A stretch of 64,000 nucleotides of DNA from Cordylochernes scorpioides (lineage: Eukaryota; Arthropoda; Arachnida; Pseudoscorpiones; Chernetidae). The stretch lies in contig CP092863.1 in the NCBI GenBank assembly GCA_030710605.1, positions 113,956,010 through 114,020,009 on the forward strand, read 5' to 3'. The notes under the pieces were generated by a model. The model did no database searches. It was given only the letters and a program-made list of their open reading frames with translations, and was not told where the DNA came from. Numbering within the stretch: position 1 is the stretch's first letter; every line of letters starts with the position of its first letter. Shown here piece after piece: positions 19,249 to 30,961 of the stretch. Both the position numbers and the translations under genes were made by a program.

Positions 19249-22200
19249 CATAAAGGTATCAGGGGGAAAAGACAAATTTCAAATCTAATGCGCCTCTTTC
19301 TACTAATATTTAATAGGGTAATTCAAATCAGTAATTTAAAACACTTTGATCCCACACACAACTCATTCTGTTAAAAACCAATTGAATCTTTGATTAAAAA
19401 TTGAACTGAAACCTTTTACATGGTTAGACTAGTTGTCTACCTAAATTATTCGGTACATTGACCTCGCATGGCCATACATAACTGAAAACATCCTTTGTTA
19501 AAAAAAAAAATCTTGCTTCACAAAATATTAAACCAAACCTATAGCTTAACCTTAAGGTATATATACCTCCTCTTTTTTTTTTTTTTTTAATGACCTTAAA
19601 ACACACAAAAATTACCCTACTTTTTTATAATAAAGCTTAAAAAAAAAAATTCTTTCGAACCGGTATTCAAGGTTCAAGACCAAATCTATAATCACAAACT
19701 GACACTCAGGTACTTGTTAGTTTACATGGGATTATACCATTTGTCCTCTAGCTGCCCAAAGCTAGAGCTTCTCACACCTTCGGGGCTTTCAGGCGGAGGA
19801 CAAAGACCTTCACATGGTCTCAACACAACTGCTGCTCCCAGAGCAGTCAGAAGAAAAGGAATCATGGGACTCTCTCCCTTGACATCCAGTGTGTGCTCCG
19901 TTTACCTTGCCTCTGGGGTGTGTACAGTTCAGCTACCTCCCCCCCTTCCAAGAAATTCATATTACTTTCGTCTACTAATATACTCTCTATTCATTGACCT
20001 GAATCCTATAAATCTACATCTTATAGGTTTGAATTTTTATCAATCTGAAATTTTGGTTCTTTTACAAATTCCTTCAGAATTCTACTCCCTGCATAACTGC
20101 TCTTAATTCTACTGTCCTCAATACAACACTTCTAAAACTTTGACTCACTGGCTTGTTCTGGCGTCTCGTTCGCGGTCATTATAGTTAACTAATACTTTAA
20201 AATCTTATCCTAACATGGAACAAGTCTTAACTCGTTGAAGGTCCTAATAATTACTTATTCTGTCTCTCGAATCGGTCTTATGCTCGAATTCATTCCAACA
20301 AAACGTATGGCAGGGCGAATCCTTTATTAGAAGAAACTTCCGCTAGCTATGGGGGATCAAACTGGTACCAAAAAAATTCAATAGACGGAAACTACTTCGT
20401 CTAGAATAACTGGGCAATCTCTGCCTACATGCCAATCTTACAGGACCTCCCGTCTGGAATACCCTCGCTCCAGCCACGCTAAAAGCGTCGAAACTACGGT
20501 GTCAGATCGGTTACCCAAGGTCGCGCCGTTATACCCAGGCTATACGGCATGGCTAAAACAAATCCCCCATCCTGCATAAAATTCAATCTATACCTCTTCG
20601 TTTCCTCTAATGAGGAGAAGTTTTGTGGGTTTCCTGGTCTGATCATAACCTCCCACAACCCTTCCAGTCTGAGAATCAAGATATGATCATTATCTACGAC
20701 TCTTAAAATTCAAGTTGATATAAATAACAAAGAGTACTTGATTACCCTAGTAATAGAAATTAAAATTTTATACTCCCGAAAGGGGAGACCCTAACAAAAT
20801 GGAGCGAATACCTTTCCTAACAATAGAGTTTTTACAGTCCTGTGAGGCTATCGTTCCTAACAAATAAAGAAATCAAAATTGAAAATTGAACCTATTAAAT
20901 TCCCTAACACGCTCTAAAGTAATTTTGGTCTAACAGTATACTAGTTTTTAACCTTCTCATCATCTATTCCACTTCACATTCATACAAAAAAAAAATTCAG
21001 TCACTGTGGGCATTCATTCTAAAGTTAAAAGCTGCTATAGACGCCAAAACACTCAATAATCTCTATCAAATAAACCCTAACAATTTCTAAATTCAAGGAC
21101 TAATGTGAAATCAAATAAAGTTTTCTAATTAAAACAAATTGGGAACTAAAGCCCTAGGTTACTCAAAGAAAATGCCTCTGTACAAGCTCTATATATACTA
21201 ACACTTTATACTCGATAAATGATTGTTAACAATAATTGTTAACAATTCTAAATAATCTGGAAGCTAACCTACCAAAAAAAAAAGAATCAGTGTAACTTCA
21301 AAAACTGCCCTTGCCTTGACACTAAGCGACTTTTCACGACAATTCTATAAAGACACACACAAATTATAATGGTGAATAAAGGACCATTAAATGTGACACC
21401 TCATAAAAGCGGATTGAGTCACTCCCCTAGCCACCGTGGGTGAAGTCACTATCTTCTTACTTCATCGTGCGTCTGTCCCCTTTGCAGTAGTCCGACCTCA
21501 ACACTCTATTGAAAGATGGATTTATAGGGTTTATGATTCACTACCCAACACTAACATTCTCAAGTGCTTTCCAAGGATCGACTACGGTCTGGGCCTACTT
21601 AACTTCTACCCCTGGCTTAGGGTCCCTATACTTCACAACTTTACTCTGAAAGATTGACCTTTCATGTCCTCATTAGAAACCTATTTCAAAGCTACTACCT
21701 GAAGGCCAGGGATTATAGGGTTTCTTTTCTAAATTACCCAACACAAGCCATAGGATGTCTATTAGGTTTGTTGTTTTAGACATAGCCCCCCTCTAAGTTG
21801 TGATTTCCTACACCTTCCTTCACCTATTACTCCTGATAATAACTAAAATTTCAGATTTACACTAAATAGTTAATTCACAATGGTATACATTATTCTCATT
21901 GGTCTTTGAAACTCGGGTTTTAACAAGAAATAGTTTGTATAGAAAAAAAAATCCTAATGAAGCTTTTACCTTAAAAAAAACAAAAAAGGTTTAAAAAAAA
22001 AAAAGATTGAAATCTCTAAGCTTCTCATTCTATTGAGATGATTCTCCGTACACACTCCAAAATCCTAGTTATGGTCCACCTCCATAAACTCACAAAAGAA
22101 AATAAACTTGTAATAATTACCACCAATTTGGTCATTCGGTACCCAAAATAGTAATCCATCATTAAAAAAAAATGTGCAAGGTTCATAAGAAAAATAGAAA

Positions 22201-22623
22201 TCCTATCTTCAAACATTCATCTAATCCTATCTATTTAACCTAAAAAAAAATATTATCATTTACTGTAAAAGCTATCTAGAGGGTCTGTATCCCATCCGTC
22301 CTGTGTTTACAATAAGCGACAAAGAGAAAACAACAAAGAAAAAAAAAAAGGAAAAATCCTCAAATTAGACCATATTATAAATCCTAGAATCCTATTAAAA
22401 AAAGCAACTACTACACTGACTATCCAACTAATTCAACATTGCTTCATAAAGATTGCTCACAGTGATGGATACCAAGAGAGCCTAAATCTCGTCTTTTAGG
22501 TGCTTCACTGTCCGAGACACAAAATCTTAACTCCTAGTTGAAGAAATGGATATCTCTTTAATCATAAAAGTAGGTCTTAAATCTATACTAAAATAAAAGT
22601 TTATAAAATTACTAAAAAAAAAA
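19249..22623. other. AT-rich sequence, no recognised gene or element
   Basis: About 3.4 kb with many A runs and no frame longer than about 130 codons. Translations show no motif I recognise. GC is somewhat higher around 19.75-19.95 and 20.3-20.65 kb. It may hold an old, unrecognisable transposon. Confidence 0.4.
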
Positions 22624-22723
22624 NNNNNNNNNNNNNNNNNNNNNNNNNNNNNNNNNNNNNNNNNNNNNNNNNNNNNNNNNNNNNNNNNNNNNNNNNNNNN
22701 NNNNNNNNNNNNNNNNNNNNNNN
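22624..22723. other. Assembly gap of 100 N
   Basis: Exactly 100 N, so a placeholder length rather than a measured one. The right side starts in the middle of a sequence that is duplicated at 59784. Confidence 1.
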
Positions 22724-23092
22724 TAAATATGTGACTTTAGATCCTTTAGATTACTTGACAAGATTATTAACTTCAGTGGTTTGAAGGAGTTACTCTTGAG
22801 AAGTAGAGATTGTTGCGCTAGAAATTTATATCTCAAGGAGGTTCTAAGACACTCGTAGAACATATTTTGGCCCTATTGCACTTGATAGTGTTAAAGCGCG
22901 CGCGCTCTGTGTGTGATTGTGATTTTTGAGATTTCCGCAGTGAGGTCTCCATGTGAGTCACCTTCATCTCCTTACTTTATGAATAATATTATCTTGAGAC
23001 CATCGGTAATCTTAGCAGTTGAGTTTTGCGTGAATTTCTGGCATACTGTTTATTACTTATGTTATAATGATGTCTGCCACAAATTAAAGTAT
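22724..23092 (+). repeat. 5' flank duplicated at 59784-60150
   Basis: From TAAATATGTGACTTTAG onward this flank matches 59784-60150 with only a few substitutions. Both copies lead into the same gypsy LTR with the same GTAT flank. It contains a run of CGCGCGCGC and no coding frame. Confidence 0.9.
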
Positions 23093-23359
23093 TGTGGGGG
23101 CCGAGAGACTTCCTTCCTGCCTGCTGGAATGACTGACCACGCCGTCAGCAAACATAAAAGCGGGAGACATGAAATAGGAGATGACCACCGCTCTGCGGCG
23201 CGGCAGATCAGCGGAAGTGAAGGAGAACCAGAATAGACATTCTAGGGTGTTGTCCTTTTTGTCTTCCTCTAAAAATGTAGCTAATAAGTAATACCAATAA
23301 AACACTAACTTGGAGATACTTTCTGAGCCATCGCTGGACTAATAAATCGACACACGACA
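23093..23359 (+). repeat. 5' LTR of gypsy copy 1
   Basis: 267 bp, TGTGGGGG...CACACGACA, with ACTAATAAATCG near the end as a possible polyadenylation signal. Confidence 0.85.
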
Positions 23360-23360
23360 T

Positions 23361-23377
23361 TGGTGAGCCGGACGTGA
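23361..23377 (+). promoter_or_regulatory. Primer-binding site of gypsy copy 1
   Basis: TGGTGAGCCGGACGTGA starts with the TGG that pairs with a tRNA CCA end; repeated identically in copy 2 at 62289. Confidence 0.65.
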
Positions 23378-23595
23378 TTGAAAATAAAAACCTTATGAAG
23401 ATTTCAAGAGATAAAGAAATGCAAATATTGATTTTCAAGCTTGTAAATAAATTTCATCCAAGATATCGGGATATCATCTCAAGACTAAGATAAGTTTTTA
23501 TATTATCTTCCTTATTATTTCATCTCAATATTTTAATTTTTAACTTTATCTCTAAATATATCTAGCTGTTGTGTCGAATTTTAAATTTGCGTAAG

Positions 23596-24297
23596 ATGGA
23601 AACAGAAAATAAGCCACTCGATACCTCCGAAATATGCAAAGTTAGTGTTAAAATTCCGCCTTTCTGGGTTGAAAAACCTGAAATATGGTTCTTCCAGGTA
23701 GAGGCGCAGTTCAAAATAGCTGGAATTATTCAGGAAGACACTAAATTTAATTATTTGATCTCCCAATTAGAACCTAAATATATAGAAAAAATTCGGGACA
23801 TAATTAATAGCAAAATTGATAACAAGTACTCTGAATGTAAATCACGACTACTTGAATTGTTCAGAGAAAGTGAAGGGTTGAGAATTAAAAAGTTAATTTC
23901 TGGCATAGAGCTCGGAGACATGAAGCCGAGCCAGTTATTACAAAAGCTCAGATCCCTCGCTACCCCAGATATCTCTGACAATTTGATTAAAACTTTATAG
24001 CTCGATAAATTGCCAACATCCATAAAGATTATACTCATTGTAAGCGCTGAGGACATTAGCAAATTGGCCATATTGGCCGATAAAATAAATGAAATAAACA
24101 CTTCCAAAGAAATATATGATTCGGAAGTATATTCTTCTTCAACAGATCGCTTGATCGCCAAATTGGAAGAACTTGAACAGCAGGTGTCCGAATTGAGGCT
24201 GGAGAGATCAAGATCTCGATCCAAAACTAGGAATCAGTCAAGGGCGAGAAGTGATTTTCAAAGATCTTTCAATACAAAAGGGAAATACTGCTATTAA
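23596..24297 (+). pseudogene. gypsy gag with an internal TAG stop
   Basis: Starts with an ATG at 23596 (METENKPLDTSE). It holds a capsid typical of arthropod gypsy Gag: WFFQVEAQFKIAGI, TKFNYLISQLEP, SECKSRLLELFRESEG and PSQLLQKLRSLA. After LIKTL a TAG at 23998-24000 interrupts the frame, which then continues in register as LDKLPTSIKIILIVS and ends in an arginine/serine-rich stretch. The same stop is present in the second copy at 62926. It therefore arose before the two copies separated, or is read through. A knuckle-like C-rich segment (CLQNKCRPPCSW) follows a further stop at about 24297. Confidence 0.85.
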
Positions 24298-24299
24298 AA

Positions 24300-24954
24300 T
24301 TTTAGATTTGGTCCTAATTGCTTGCAAAATAAATGCAGGCCTCCGTGCAGTTGGATAGAGTCAGGAAAACTCCAACCGGCGGACAAAGTAGCAACAAACT
24401 CTTCCGCCGGCATTCAGGATTGTCGCAATCTCCGATAATAATCGGATTTGTGATGGACAAAAACATGGGATTGCGCTTTTTGGTGGACAGTGGTGCTGAT
24501 ATTTCTATAATACCACCAAAGGATAAAATTAGGATGCCTAGCTCTGATTATAAACTATATGCAGCCATTGGTACAGAGATTATTACCTATGGAACAAAAG
24601 TTAGCAATTTGGATATCGGACTTCGACGTCGATTCCAATGGCCTTTTGTAATCGCCAATATTAACAGAGCAATAATAGGAGCCGACTTTTTGAACAACTT
24701 TGGATTGATAATTGATATAAAAAATAAACGCGTAATTGATGGAATAACTAATCTTTCCATAAGAGGCGTCATTCAGTTAATCTCAGACATGGGAAATATT
24801 AGCACTCTAAATTCATCATCCAAGGTCAGCGCTATCCTAACCGAATATCCTAACCTATGTAGGCCACCTTCACATTTTGTAGAAGCAATACATAACGTTA
24901 AGCATTATATTCCTGCAAGAGGTCAGCCAATTCACTCAAAAGCCCGTCGTGTCT
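24300..24954 (+). pseudogene. gypsy protease and start of RT
   Basis: An open frame of ~207 codons (24333-24956) carries LRFLVDSGADISIIPP, the aspartic-protease active site, then NRAIIGADFLNNFGLIIDIKNKRVID, the typical flap-side region. It ends with FVEAIHNVKHYIPARGQPI, the beginning of the RT region. A stop at 24954 ends it. The residues for protease catalysis are present. Confidence 0.85.
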
Positions 24955-25560
24955 AGATTCACAGAGATTAACTCTTGCTAAAGCAGAATTTCAATATATT
25001 TTGAATAATGGAATAATTAGACCCTTAAATTCTCCTTGGGCGAGTCCATTACATTTAGTTTAAAAAAAGGACGAATCACTAAGACCTTGTGGTGATTATA
25101 GAAGACTCAATGAAGTTACACTTACAGATCGTTATCCAATCCCTAGACTGGACGATTTCCACCACATCTTAAAAGGTACTCGTGTGTACTCAAAAATAGA
25201 CCTATGCAAGGCATTCTATCAGATTCCAATTGCAGAAGAGGATAAACCAAAGACTGCCATCATTATTCCTTTTGGGCTATTCGAATTTAATGTAATCTGT
25301 TTCGGTCTTAGAAATGCTACTGCCACCTTTCAGAGATTCATGCATGAAGTCTTAAGAAATTTGGACTTCGCGTTTGTCTACTTAGATGATATTCTGGTAG
25401 CCTCTAAAACGGAAGAAGAGCATTATAGTCACCTTGAAATCTTTTCAGCAGACTAGATTCTTATGGATTAAGAATCAAACTTTCTAAATCTAAATTTCTG
25501 GTACAGGTTAAAGCTATTTTAGAATATAAGAAACCAAAAACAGTTCATGAATTACGCATA
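24955..25560 (+). pseudogene. gypsy reverse transcriptase
   Basis: After several stops (24.95-25.18 kb, where SPWASPLHLV-like and CGDYRRLNEVT text is readable in mixed frames) an open stretch at 25184-25456 reads YSKIDLCKAFYQIPI, TAIIIPFGLFEFN and FAFVYLDDILVASK, with the YLDD catalytic box. A deletion or shift follows at about 25.45 kb. Not functional. Confidence 0.85.
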
Positions 25561-26238
25561 TTTTTGGGAATGCTAAACTTTTATCGTACCTTTTTGAACA
25601 ATGCCGCAGAGACTCAGGCAACCTTTACTTGAGGGGTGCCAAGAAAAAGGATAGAAGCGAAATTAAATGGACTGAAGAAGTTGAAGTTCAGTTTAAAAAT
25701 CCAAACAAGCCCTAGCTAATACAGCACTGTTAGCCTACCCCGATACTGAACTGCCTATCTCACTCTGTACTGATGCTTCAGATCGGGCAGTTGGATCAGT
25801 TCTCCAACAGCTTGACAATAATACATGGAAACCAATAGCATTTTTCTCTAAAAAATTAAATCCTGCTCAATGCAATTATAGTGCATATGATAGAGAGCTT
25901 CTCGCAATATATTTGTCTATCAAATTCTTCAAGCACCTGTTTGAGACACGTGAATTTACAATTTTAACTGATCACAAGCCTTTAATTTACGCATTCAAAC
26001 AAAAAAAATGAGAAAGCTTCTCCTAGACAATTAAGGCATCTTCAATACATCTCCCAATTCACTACTGACATCAAGTACATAAAAGGTACTGACAACATAC
26101 TCGCCGATGCTCTGTCCAGAGTTGATGCTATCACAACCATCGACTATGAAGAGATCGCCAAAGAACAAACTGGTGATTCAGAACTACAATCTGATATCAA
26201 CTACTGATATCAAAGAATACCTCTCTAAAATTTAAGCA
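25561..26238 (+). pseudogene. gypsy RT connection and RNase H
   Basis: Reads ELRIFLGMLNFYRTFL near 25.55 kb. After a shift it reads CTDASDRAVGSVLQQL, PIAFFSKKLNPAQCNYSAYDRELLAIYLSIKFF and LTDHKPLIYAF, a full RNase H with catalytic D and E. A stop then precedes RHLQYISQFTTDIKYIKGTDNILADALSRV, another conserved block. At least three frame breaks. Confidence 0.8.
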
Positions 26239-27657
26239 ATGCCCAATACAATCAGGCAATTTGTTATGGTGTCTACCAATAATATTAGACCATTCATTCC
26301 AATTAAATTCCGAATGATGGTTTTTAGGAACTTCCACGAACTCTCACACCCAGGCATCAAAGCCACAACTAAAGACATTAGGAAATGTGTTCAAGCTTGT
26401 GTTAACTGCCAAAAGTGCAAGGTGTCGATACACACGAAATCAGAAATAGGCAAATATCAAGAAGTGGATGAAAGATTTAGTGTTGTGCACATCGATCTAA
26501 TTGGTCTTTTACCTCCGTCGAATGGTAACATCTACTGTCTGACCTGTATCGACAGGTACACCAGCTGGATGGAAGTTGTTCCGCTACCAGATATGAAGTC
26601 TGAAACGGTAGCGAGAGCGTTCTACGAAAACTGGATTGTTAGATTTGGAGCACCGCTTACAGTGATATCAGACCAAGAAAAGCAGTTTACTTCTCAAATT
26701 TTAAAAGATTTAACAACGCTGTGTGGTATCAAACTTCGTCATTCCACGGTGTACCACCCTCAGTGTAACGGGAAGATTGAAAGGCTTCATAGAACCATTA
26801 AAACTGCCATTCGTGCCCACAATAATATTAAGTGGACAGAAACGCTGCCAACAGTTCTCCTAGGCTTGCGTGCTGCTATCAACAAAGATAACAACCATTC
26901 TTTGTCTCAAATGGTATATGGAAAAACCATCAGACTTCCTGACGAATTCTTTGATGATTCTAAATATCACCTGGACAATTTTTTTTTTGACAATTTAGAC
27001 AATTTTATTGATTCTTTTAATCAAATTTTGCAAAGGAGAAAAATAAAAGAGTAAAAGGGCATATAAAGTGTAGGGGAATATATATACAATAATCTTCAGC
27101 AAGGAAGGCTTCCCCACCTTGAGAGAGTCCTCCTCCAGACAAGGAGGGGGTCTTCTTGTACAATTCTCAGTTCCGCGCCGAGGAAGTACCTATAGATGCG
27201 CGTCTTGGCAGACGCCAGGATGGCCAGGGCGTCATCGTCTAGGCCATGCCCGATAAATATCACCTGGATGCAGAAGAATTTGTTCAACAGCTTCAAAAGC
27301 AAATGGAATTGCTCAAAACATCATTCGAAGACTAAAGTATTTGTCCATAAAGATCTGAAAACATGTTCACATGTATTTATCTGGACAGATCGAGTGAAGA
27401 AACCTCTGGAACCACAATATGAGGGACCCTTTCCAGTCCTTGATAGAACAGACAAGTACTTCACACTCAAAGTGAAAGGAAGAAATGTGACCATATTGAT
27501 TGACCGATTGCGACCTGATTACTTACTGGCAGATTCGGACAATCTAACTTCAGAACACCCTACTGCAACAAGACCGATCGTGTCGGGAGCGCTGCCTTCT
27601 ACATCGTCCCAACAGAATCCTGACCCACCAGATGTGGAGAAGTACACAGAATTCTAA
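26239..27657 (+). pseudogene. gypsy integrase split by a LINE insertion
   Basis: The first part (26239-26975) has the zinc-binding HHCC domain (HELSHPGIKAT...CVNCQKCK). The D-D-E core follows with VVHIDLIG, VISDQEKQFTS and HPQCNGKIERLHR. It is interrupted at 26976 by a 278-bp LINE fragment. The second part (27269-27657) resumes after the duplicated TAAATATCACCTGGA. It holds the GPY/F-type C-terminal module (QYEGPFPVLDRTDKYFTLKVKGRNVTILIDRLRPDYL, read in short blocks). The frame is broken by the insertion and a further stop near 27.33 kb. Catalytic residues appear intact. Confidence 0.85.
26976..27253 (-). mobile_element. 5'-truncated LINE fragment (family C) inserted in integrase
   Basis: Flanked by TAAATATCACCTGGA at 26961-26975 and 27254-27268, a 15-bp target duplication. 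On the minus strand it encodes the end of a LINE ORF2 (RIYRYFLGAELRIVQED, WRRTLSRWGSLP) and finishes in an A-rich tail. A related copy on the plus strand lies at 45110-45333. Confidence 0.85.
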
Positions 27658-27842
27658 GGAACAGGATCAGCACCAGACCCGACTAGGACAAGATCTGGGA
27701 GAATAATCAAGAAACCCGTGAGATTTAAGGAGCAATAGACTATATTTCTCCTTTTTTTTCTTGCCTACATTGGTGATGTATATATATTGTAATTAACCAC
27801 TTTGTGCACCGAATCGTGATTTCGCCACTGGAAGGGGAGTAC

Positions 27843-28370
27843 TGTGGGGGCTGAGAGATTTCCTTCCTGCCTGCTGGGATAACGGACCACGCCGTCAGCA
27901 AACATACAAGCGGGGGACATGAAATAGGAGATGACCACCGCTGTGCGGCGCGGCAGATCAGCGGAAGTGAAGGAGAACCAGAATAGACATTCTAGGGTGT
28001 TGTCCTTTTGTCTTCCTCTATAAAATGTAGCTAATAAGTAATACCAATAAAACATGTAAATACCTGTTTTCTTTCCTCTCTTCGCTCTCCACTTCTCCCA
28101 TCCATATTTCCAATTTTTTTCTTCTTATTTTCCATAGGATTATTCAAATAATAATCTGTATATATTTACCATATGTATATAATCTTTCTCCATTTTTACC
28201 CCTTTGTATATTTCCCACTTTCATGGGTTTCTCCGTCTTGTAACCCCAAGGAGAATCCTCTGTAAGACCTGTGTGTCTTAATAAAGGCTTTTGTGTGTGT
28301 AATACCAATAAAATACTAACTTTGAAATACTTTCTGAGCCATCGCTGGACTAATGAATCGACACACCACA
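27843..28370 (+). repeat. 3' LTR of gypsy copy 1, split by a LINE tail
   Basis: Matches the 5' LTR on both sides of a 247-bp insertion (28053-28299). The rest differs from the 5' LTR by about 5%, so the gypsy insertion is not recent. Confidence 0.85.
28053..28299 (+). mobile_element. 5'-truncated LINE 3' end (family B)
   Basis: Flanked by TAATACCAATAAAA at 28039-28052 and 28300-28313, a 14-bp target duplication. It ends in a short hairpin, CTTAATAAAGGC and a GT repeat. The same 3' end occurs inverted at 63213 onward, where more of the LINE is preserved. Confidence 0.85.
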
Positions 28371-28520
28371 GTATCAATAAAAACACACAAAAAAAACCCC
28401 CAGAGATTATACCTTGAGTTATGGGTAAACAAAAATGTCCTTGAATGTCTTGTACATCCTATATGTGTAAAAAGACATCTAATTTTGACGCGTATTATTC
28501 ATTTTGAATTAAAACAATTT

Positions 28521-28588
28521 CTTATGCATACCTCTGGTTAATCCTGTATAGGGTCAGTGACCCTAAATAAAGGCTTTTTGTTGTTGTC
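28521..28588 (+). mobile_element. 68-bp LINE tail insertion (family A)
   Basis: Only the last 68 bases of the LINE seen at 60370-62225 are present: hairpin GGGTCAGTGACCC, AATAAAGGC and TTG repeats. Flanked by GAATTAAAACAATTT at 28506-28520 and 28589-28603, a 15-bp target duplication. Confidence 0.88.
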
Positions 28589-28602
28589 GAATTAAAACAA
28601 TT

Positions 28603-28738
28603 TTCTACTGCTCTTACTGCAACGATAAATTAATGGGAGAGCCCCTGGCTTATTAGAATGGAGAAAACGCTGGGAGGGTTCATCACTGATGAGCTAGGCC
28701 CTCCCATTAATTTATTATCACAGTAAGGGCAATAGAAG
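28603..28738. repeat. Foldback (MITE-like) repeat
   Basis: Left arm TCTACTGCTCTTACTGCAA plus AAATTAATGGGAGAGCCC and right arm GGCCCTCCCATTAATTT plus CAGTAAGGGCAATAGAAG are inverted partners. About 136 bp, no coding capacity. Confidence 0.75.
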
Positions 28739-28780
28739 ATTGTTTTAATAAAAAAAAACATACATATAAGTACATTTAGA

Positions 28781-28909
28781 TATTTTAAAGGCGTAAGATT
28801 CTTTTTGATATTAAACATTTTCTACTGCCCTTACTGCAATGGAAAAATTAATGAAGTAAGGGCAGTAGAAAATGTTTAATATCAAAAAGAATCTTACGCC
28901 TTTAAAATA
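28781..28909. repeat. Near-perfect 129-bp palindrome with ~56-bp arms
   Basis: TATTTTAAAGGCGTAAGATT at 28781 returns inverted at 28909. The centre is another copy of the TACTGCCCTTACTGC foldback ends seen at 28603-28738. Arms appear identical. Confidence 0.85.
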
Positions 28910-28973
28910 GTTCCGAATTTTGATAACAGATGGCGCGCTAGTGCAACATTTAGATATATATCACATATATATG

Positions 28974-29267
28974 TGAATCGAATTGGCTTTGGCCTCCTGG
29001 CACTAAGGAGGAATCACCGCCTATATTCTTATTTTAACGCTGGTTTTAATTCTACGCTCCTTAACTCAGCGAGCTAATTATAACTCCTTCAAACTTGACT
29101 GACTGCTATTGTCTTGTCTCACCAACTCTAATGACTCAACCACGTATACTTTAATAACTCACTTTATTTTCTAAAATCAAGTTTATATACATTTCTAAAA
29201 TTTACATAATTTAACAATAATTAACAAAAGTAAATTCTAACAATTTTGCATATTTAAGGCTGGAACA
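28974..29267 (-). repeat. 3' LTR of BEL/Pao element
   Basis: 294 bp, identical by eye to 32883-33176. Confidence 0.92.
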
Positions 29268-29269
29268 TA

Positions 29270-30961
29270 CTCCCCCCGGCCGCTGAACCCTGGTTCAGAT
29301 TTGAAGGGAAGCGGAGCCAACTTCGTAATAGGTCGTAGGTAGACTCCGGTAGCAGCCCGAACTTGGGCAACTCGCACCTTCTGGTCAGAGCCCGGATATA
29401 CCTCGAGGATCCTGGCCAGACGCCACTGTAGAGGTGGAAGGTTATCTTAATTTATTAGCACTAACTGATTAGGCTTCAAATTGTCTTGTGACAACCTCCA
29501 TTTATTTCTCTGTTGCAAAGAGTTAATGTACTCTCTTGTCCATCTTGACCAGAAAGAGTTCCTCAGACCTTGTACCATATTCCATCTTGATAGAGTTAGA
29601 GACTTACATGGGGCAACTCTGGTTTTTGCTGCAAGCATTGATATATGGACTTGTCCATCCAGAGAGACTGTTCTTAAGTAGCACACAGTCGAATAAGCTA
29701 CACTTGACGCGTCACAAAATCCGTGGAGTTGAACATCTCGATCCTTTTCACATGCCCATACGTATCTTGGGATACTCAAATCCTCTAATTTTAGTAATTC
29801 GGCTCTAAAATTATTCCACTTTTCCTTGATGTCGTTCGGAATATGCTCATCCCAGCCTGTCCCACCTCTCCATAACTCCTGCATTATTATTTTCAAAGCC
29901 ACTGTAGTAGGTGAGAGGAAACCAATTGGATCGAAAATCCTCGCAATATTGGAGAGAAGATCTCTTTTGGTAACAACTTCTTCAGGAAGAGTTATATTAA
30001 CTCTAAACGTATCTTGTACATGATCCCATACAATTCCTAAAATCTTGGATATGGCTCCTTTCTCCAAGTTAATTTTCTTCTCTTCGTTCATTTCCTCGAC
30101 ATGAGACACTATCTCGTGGCAATTTGAATTCCACTTTCTTAAGTGAAACCCTCCCTTTTTCATTAAGTCTTTTAATTGGTCTATTAGTTCTTTGGTTTCA
30201 GCAATCGTTTGAGCTCCTGTTAGCAGATCATCGACATAGAAATCATTCAAGGTCACCCTAGAAGCTTCAGGATAATTATGGCCTTCATCTTCTGCTAACT
30301 GTTGTAATGTTCTCATTGCCAAAAATGGAGCCGAAGTTGTACCATAGGTAACAGTCAGTAGTCGATAGTCCACCACAGGCTCTTCTGGCGATGGTCTCCA
30401 CAATATCCTCTGATAGTCCGCATCTTCTGGATGAATTCTTATCTGGCGGTACATCTTTTCTATATCAGCAGTTATGGCGACAGGATACGTTCTGAATCTG
30501 AGGAGAATGAAAAATACATCCTGTTGGAATTTTGGTCCCTTGTGCAAAAATTGATTTAAAGAAACATTATTTTCAGATTTAGCTGATGCATCAAACACAA
30601 CTCTCATTTTTGTTGTAGTGGATTGCTCTCTAATTACTGGATGATGAGGCATGTAATAGCATCTGCACAATTCTCGCTTCACTTCTGCAATTGGGACCCT
30701 TTCCATGTGGTTTAAGTGTTCATATTCCTTCATGAATCCCCGGTATTGGTCATATAATTTCACATTCTTACACAATTTTCTTTCCAACAAAAGGAACCTT
30801 CTTAAAGCTTTTTCTCTTGATTCACCCAGAAGCGGTCGATGTTGTCTGAATGGCAATTTTACCCAATACCTTCCATGGCTATCTCTGCCATGGTTATTCG
30901 AAAATAAACTTTCACAATCTTCGTCCTGTGTACAAAGATCCGGTGACGGCACAGATTCAGT
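29270..30961 (-). pseudogene. BEL/Pao RT fused to integrase tail by an internal deletion
   Basis: In register with the gag frame, the text continues after a TAA. RT landmarks are MRVVFDASAKSENNVSLN, ITADIEKMYRQI and LNDFYVDDLLTGA with the YVDD box. The start of RNase H follows (LHGFCDASSVAYSTVCYL, AAKTRVAPCKSLTLSR). Immediately after it comes WNMVQGLRNSFWSRWTREYI, which belongs near the integrase C-terminus. About a kilobase or more coding for RNase H and the integrase core is thus missing without loss of frame. A second TAA at 29447-29449 precedes the last block (NLPPLQWRLARI, RPITKLAPLP). Reverse transcription could in principle be encoded but integration could not. Confidence 0.9.

Larger units (their letters stand above)
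23093..28370 (+). mobile_element. Ty3/gypsy LTR retrotransposon, copy 1, plus strand
   Basis: LTRs at 23093-23359 and 27843-28370 start TGTGGGGGCYGAGAG and end CACACSACA. GTAT flanks both ends (23089-23092 and 28371-28374), a 4-bp target duplication. The primer-binding site TGGTGAGCCGGACGTGA starts two bases after the 5' LTR and the purine tract GAAGGGGAGTAC precedes the 3' LTR. Gag, protease, RT, RNase H and integrase follow in order with several stops and frameshifts. Two LINE fragments have inserted later, one in integrase (26976-27253) and one in the 3' LTR (28053-28299). Confidence 0.9.
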
